Origin: Monoplex corrugatus
Lineage: Eukaryota > Mollusca > Gastropoda > Littorinimorpha > Ranellidae
Reading direction: 5' to 3'
DNA length: 64,000 nt
Assembly (NCBI GenBank): GCA_030674185.1
Contig: CM060307.1
Location: 47,327,681-47,391,680, forward strand
The translations under genes and the position numbers were made by a program. The notes under the pieces are model-generated. The model had not been told where the DNA came from, ran no database searches, and saw only the letters and a program-made list of their open reading frames with translations. Below are positions 60,274 to 64,000 of the stretch, in pieces (the first letter of the stretch is position 1; each line of letters begins with the position of its first letter).

Positions 60274-60871
60274 CTACAATAGAGAAATATATGAATTTCT
60301 GCATAATATATACTATTCATTGAGAGATTGGAAAGGAAAGGAAACCATAATGCATAGTCTTCACATTAACATTACTTTAACATTAAGCCCAAACTCGCGA
60401 CTTTGATTTTTAGCATATTACTTGTAAAAATCCACCAAAGCAGAGCAATCCTGCTAAGTATTTCCGGTGTACTCTTGCCCTTTAATACAAATCAATAACA
60501 ACAGGCTACTATTAAATAAGATGCAATCTTCCCTTTAAAACAAATTAATGACAATGGGCCTATCCTTTTCAGATATTGACTACAAATTGAAACAACTACA
60601 TAAGCTAATGGATGGCCTACTTTACAAATAATACAACTCATAGCCTTCTATTCAGTTTCAAAACCTAAATGAAGAATATTATAACAATGAACAGAAGATT
60701 TTGTTTTGTGACATTCTAAATCTCTGTGTGTGTTAGTGTGTGTGCGTGTTGTCAGAGAGAGAGAGTGTTGTCAGAGAGAGAGAGAGATGGAGAGAGAGAG
60801 GATCATGCCTGTTAACACCTTTGATATGAATGTATTGTGGCCTATTTACTTATTTATTCATTTCTTGTTCT

Positions 60872-60934
<63 letters not shown>

Positions 60935-62826
60935 TTCATGTCAAGGAAAGTACAATAACGTGCACAGAATTGTTTGTTGATTTGAAAAAAAAAATATTTA
61001 CTTATTCATTCATTCATTTATTTGAGAGAGAGAGTGAGTTGGGGAGGCGGGTATGCGCACCCCTCTGTTTGGGCAAACCCATTTACCACGGCTCGGCGAA
61101 GCACGTCGAGCACATAGTATTTTTAGTAGTAAGCTCGCCCGTCGTGGGGTGAGCAGATCTACACTGCGACATGCAAATAGCATGATCTCGGGGAGGAAAT
61201 GGTTGACGAACCTAGCTTCGGCTGACAACTCCGAATCGAGTTCAAAAGCAGTTGTCCTTTTCTTCAAAAATACAATGTCACAGATAAAACAGAACTTGAT
61301 CTGTTGATTGCTAGATCTAGTCTTTGTCCGACAACGTAAAACTTGCCGAGCTGAAACTTGCACAGCGTTCTGTTACGCCGGTAGTAATAAGCCTATGGCG
61401 TTGGCACATTCCGACGTCGTTTTGCTACTGATCTGGAACAGATCCTCATGTAAAAAGTTGGCGTACAGCCGTATTTTACATCAAATTGATTTCATATTAC
61501 ACATGCACATAGAAAAAAGTATGCAAAATCGAATCCCGCCGACGAGAAGTTCCAAAAATGGCGACTTGCCTGCAAACTTTTCCGATGAAAAAAAGCAAAA
61601 CTTTGGAAGCGTCGATCTCGGTTCGAAACTGGCACACATAGCTCTCGTCAGGATATATCATTTTGTTACATTGATTCTCATTGGTTGCAAAATTACAATG
61701 TGATTGGTTCACAAATATAGCCGTACCGACCGAAATAGTGAAGCACCCCAGACAAACTTCGATTCTAAACGCATACCATATCCGCGATTACGCCCGAAAC
61801 GCGGATTTTCGACTTTCTCATCAAATAATTCCATTTTCGCTGTAAGTACATAAAATGTCAATCATTCAAATCTTTATTCATTTCTGATTCATATAAGAAA
61901 AAAAATCAGGATGAAACACCGATTAAAGAGGCAGTAATACTTGATTGAACTGAAGACCCCCCAGTTTTGCGGCCGGCCCCCGTTTTTGCCCAGTTTTTGG
62001 TACCACAAATTTGATGTCGCGTTTCGGTTCGCACGGCATTGCTACTAATTGTAAATTTATGTTCGTTCTACAAGGTAATAAGTAGGCTATTTCAAGTACA
62101 AAGTAAATTGGCTCTTCCAACTTCCTCGAGAGAATGGCTCAAAACGAAACAAAAATGAAAGTTGAAACTAAACTTTCCTATTACTGGGCAATAGGCCCTA
62201 GGCCTATAAGTAGGTAGGACCACCGCCTATTACAGCGTGTGTAACATAGGCTGACAAGCTGCATTTTGGCTACTTTTCACATCGGCCTGGCTGACAATAT
62301 ATTGCACCTACACTTGTAAAAAATATGTCAGTGAATAAAACAATCCTTCTACCTTCTTTCTTGTATGTTTATGCGAGAGAATGTGGACGAGTATTTCCGA
62401 TGTAAGCTGAAACCGAAGCTTGGGTATCGCGTGCAGCAAACCCCGCGGCCATTTTTTTTTCACACCTCGCGCTGGCTTGTGTTGGGGTACTCCCCTAGAA
62501 TGCTCACGGATTCTCCGCAAACCGACCAATCAGAACACATGTACTATCGATGGAAAGGTCGAGATTTCCTCTACACGTTGGTGTAAATTTCGTATTTATT
62601 TGTTTACAATTTAGAAGATTTCCAAGAGGTTGAAAAATCGCTTCTTTTCAACGTACAGCGAAATTTTACTGCTTCGTTCAATCAGATCAACTTATATATC
62701 GACGGAAAGCTTGATTTTTCCTCTTTAAAATGGTATATAACTTGACCCGGAAGTCGTTGCCGCGTTGAGTCCGTGGGGAAGAAAAGGGAGAACCCCCACA
62801 CGCGCTCGCTTTGTCACACTGACAAC
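60274..62826. other. Intergenic or intronic DNA, partly CpG-rich, no firm gene
   Basis: It holds two GA arrays (listed) and then a CpG-richer stretch at about 61040-61420 and again at 62350-62820. Frames at 61010-61363 and 61308-61703 overlap on opposite strands and show no motif. CpG-rich DNA just before 62827 may be a promoter. Confidence 0.4.
60756..60933. repeat. (GA)n microsatellites
   Basis: GA runs at about 60753-60800 and 60877-60933, with a shorter one at 61023-61034. Confidence 0.95.
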
Positions 62827-62899
62827 ATGGCTGAGCCAGCAGATGCAGCCGGCGTGCATGGCACCTCTCGTGTTTTCGACTCGATTACCCCATTACTGC
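62827..62899 (+). CDS. Candidate first exon of an unknown gene
   Basis: ATG at 62827 (GACAACATGGCTG, good context, in CpG-rich DNA) reads MAEPADAAGVHGTSRVFD and then SITPLL, up to a possible donor CTGC|GTAAAT at 62900. An in-frame TAA follows immediately if not spliced. It may be the start of the gene whose later part is at 63667-64000, but no intermediate exon or matching phase could be shown. Confidence 0.3.
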
Positions 62900-62905
62900 G
62901 TAAAT

Positions 62906-63666
62906 AACGGAAGTCTACCACCTGGAACTGTTGATTAGTTATCATATTTGATTTCCTTTGTGATTACAGTAATGTTTTAGGCAGAAATCATCGCATAATT
63001 GTCTCTCAGTTTACATGTACCCGAACCGGAAGTGGCAAAGTCGATCGAAAGACTGGGAGTACAGTGCTGGCTATGAAATCGCAAAATAACTCGGAATTCG
63101 AGCGATATCTTTCTATAGACCCCTATTGTTTTTGAAGAAAGATGCCTTAAGGATCTTACGATTTTTTGGAGAGTCGTTTTATGTAGTTCCTCTATTTTTA
63201 AATGGTGTTTTGTTCGACATTTCACTGATCAGGAACGATAACTCGGGAAGGGTAGCAGACGAATTTTTTCAGTTTCGAAGAAACGCATGTTGGTTTTTCA
63301 ACATGCCTTCACCCTTCTCCTTTTATACACGTGTATATGAAACTTAATCCGTTTTCCGGGAGAATGGTAAGACTGGAGGAAGCGATAAGATTCTACTCCT
63401 CAGTGGTTGAGGAGGGAAAGGGATCATGGTGTGCATGCAAGAAACAGCAACTTGAGTTTCAACTTTCATTCTCAACTTTTGTTAGCAGAATGTGGTGTGT
63501 GCCCATGGCATGTGCTATAAATATAATCATCATCAGGCAGTTTAGAAACTCTGTACCTTGCAGTTATTTGTTATGAATACATACACTAGATTTCTTCATC
63601 ATAATTTTTCAAAGGCATGCCAGGTCAGAGCAGATCAACCACATGCAGTGCTGTGCTGATAACTGA
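62906..63666. other. No gene seen
   Basis: AT-rich unique DNA with an ATCATCATC spot near 63522. The frames here are short and unsupported. Confidence 0.5.
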
Positions 63667-64000
63667 AGTGAGGTAGCTGCTAAAACTGAGTTGCCAGCCA
63701 ATGCTGACCCCATGCCTGTAGTTGATGCTCCAGATGAGGATGAAGAGGAGGATGCCCTTCCTGTTCCAGAAGAGCTGGAGAACGACACCGAAACTTTTGA
63801 CTTCCAGTACACTGGCCAAGGACAGTCTGTCGCAGTATTTTAGATGACAGGTTCTATTTAGGACAAATCCTCATGGTCCATCGACCTGACCTCGCAGATG
63901 TGACGTTCATGGAACAGCGAGGTGAAGAAAATGTCTTCAAGTGGCCCTCATCTGACACCATCGAACAAGTTGCTGCTTGTTTTGTGTTTTTCTCTGACTT
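63667..64000 (+). pseudogene. Partial transposon-derived protein, frameshifted, runs off the right edge
   Basis: After a stop at 63664-63666 the frame reads ELPANADPMPVVDAPDEDEE and continues to FDFQYTGQGQSVAVF and a stop at 63841. One frame away it goes on to the window end as DDRFYLGQILMVHRPD, VTFMEQRGEENVFKWP. The Y-x-G-x-(I/V) ... V-x-F-M-x-x-x-G ... F-x-W-P pattern is a small barrel-like tail that I associate with mobile-element or retroelement-related proteins of invertebrates (from general knowledge, not certain). A single-base change near 63838-63842 separates the two halves. Confidence 0.45.

Noticed and set aside
61053..61200. Possible small nuclear RNA or tRNA-like region with ATGCAAATAG octamer
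   Set aside because: No cloverleaf, no B box and no known snRNA motif could be found.
61010..61703. Overlapping frames of 117 and 131 codons on opposite strands in CpG-rich DNA
   Set aside because: No start context, splice sites or motifs favour either. The length is expected for CpG-rich DNA with few stops.

Overview
The window looks like a piece of an invertebrate nuclear genome, most likely a marine mollusc (this is inferred, not proven). There are no operons and no ribosome-binding sites. Coding sequence occurs as short exons with GT/GC-AG borders. Long (CA)n, (TA)n and (GA)n arrays are everywhere, AT-rich introns and intergenic DNA dominate, and mobile elements of at least five kinds are present (piggyBac, Mutator-like, RTE-type LINE, tRNA-derived SINE, small TTAA-flanked MITEs). 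No tRNA, rRNA or CRISPR locus was found.

The main host gene runs on the minus strand across roughly 35.74 to 2.75 kb. A constant part is built from a tiny first coding exon (35719-35737), a 744-nt exon (34083-34826) and a 249-nt exon (32631-32879). All of these leave or enter in phase 1. About 20 kb further downstream lie five paralogous exons (11265-11488, 10666-10892, 8185-8435, 4689-4849, 2752-2984). Every one begins right after a good splice acceptor in phase 1, has its own linker, carries the same ungapped basic module of about 38 residues, and ends in a stop codon at nearly the same place. The simplest reading is one gene with five alternative terminal exons, giving proteins with a common SUMO/SIM-motif-bearing N-terminus and interchangeable basic C-termini. 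I do not recognise this family and regard it as the most interesting find.

The 2-32 kb intronic part holds two truncated antisense/sense LINE copies (one ending 12 bp past the stop of a terminal exon), two SINE copies, a 76-bp minisatellite, a 44-bp perfect inverted repeat, TTAA-flanked MITEs and a piggyBac-like MITE. Otherwise it has no recognisable genes.

From 36.2 to 49.3 kb, directly upstream of the gene, is a 13-kb nest of transposons whose insertion order can be read from target duplications. One copy of a family with ends TAGGTACCGGCAGCC (called V here) contains a second copy inserted in the opposite orientation. That second copy contains a 3.9-kb Mutator-like element coding for a PHD finger, an OTU protease-like domain and a MULE transposase, plus a further 3.3-kb element with a possible captured exon. 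The empty site of the Mutator-like insertion is preserved in the other V copy.

From 51.6 to 56.4 kb is a piggyBac element on the minus strand. Its transposase gene has a GC-AG intron filled with CA arrays and a late frameshift before the Cys-rich tail. Beyond it are a small two-exon acidic protein gene (57038-58410, plus), a possible terminal exon (60196-60273, minus), a possible first exon (62827) and the start of another degraded transposon-like coding region reaching the window end.
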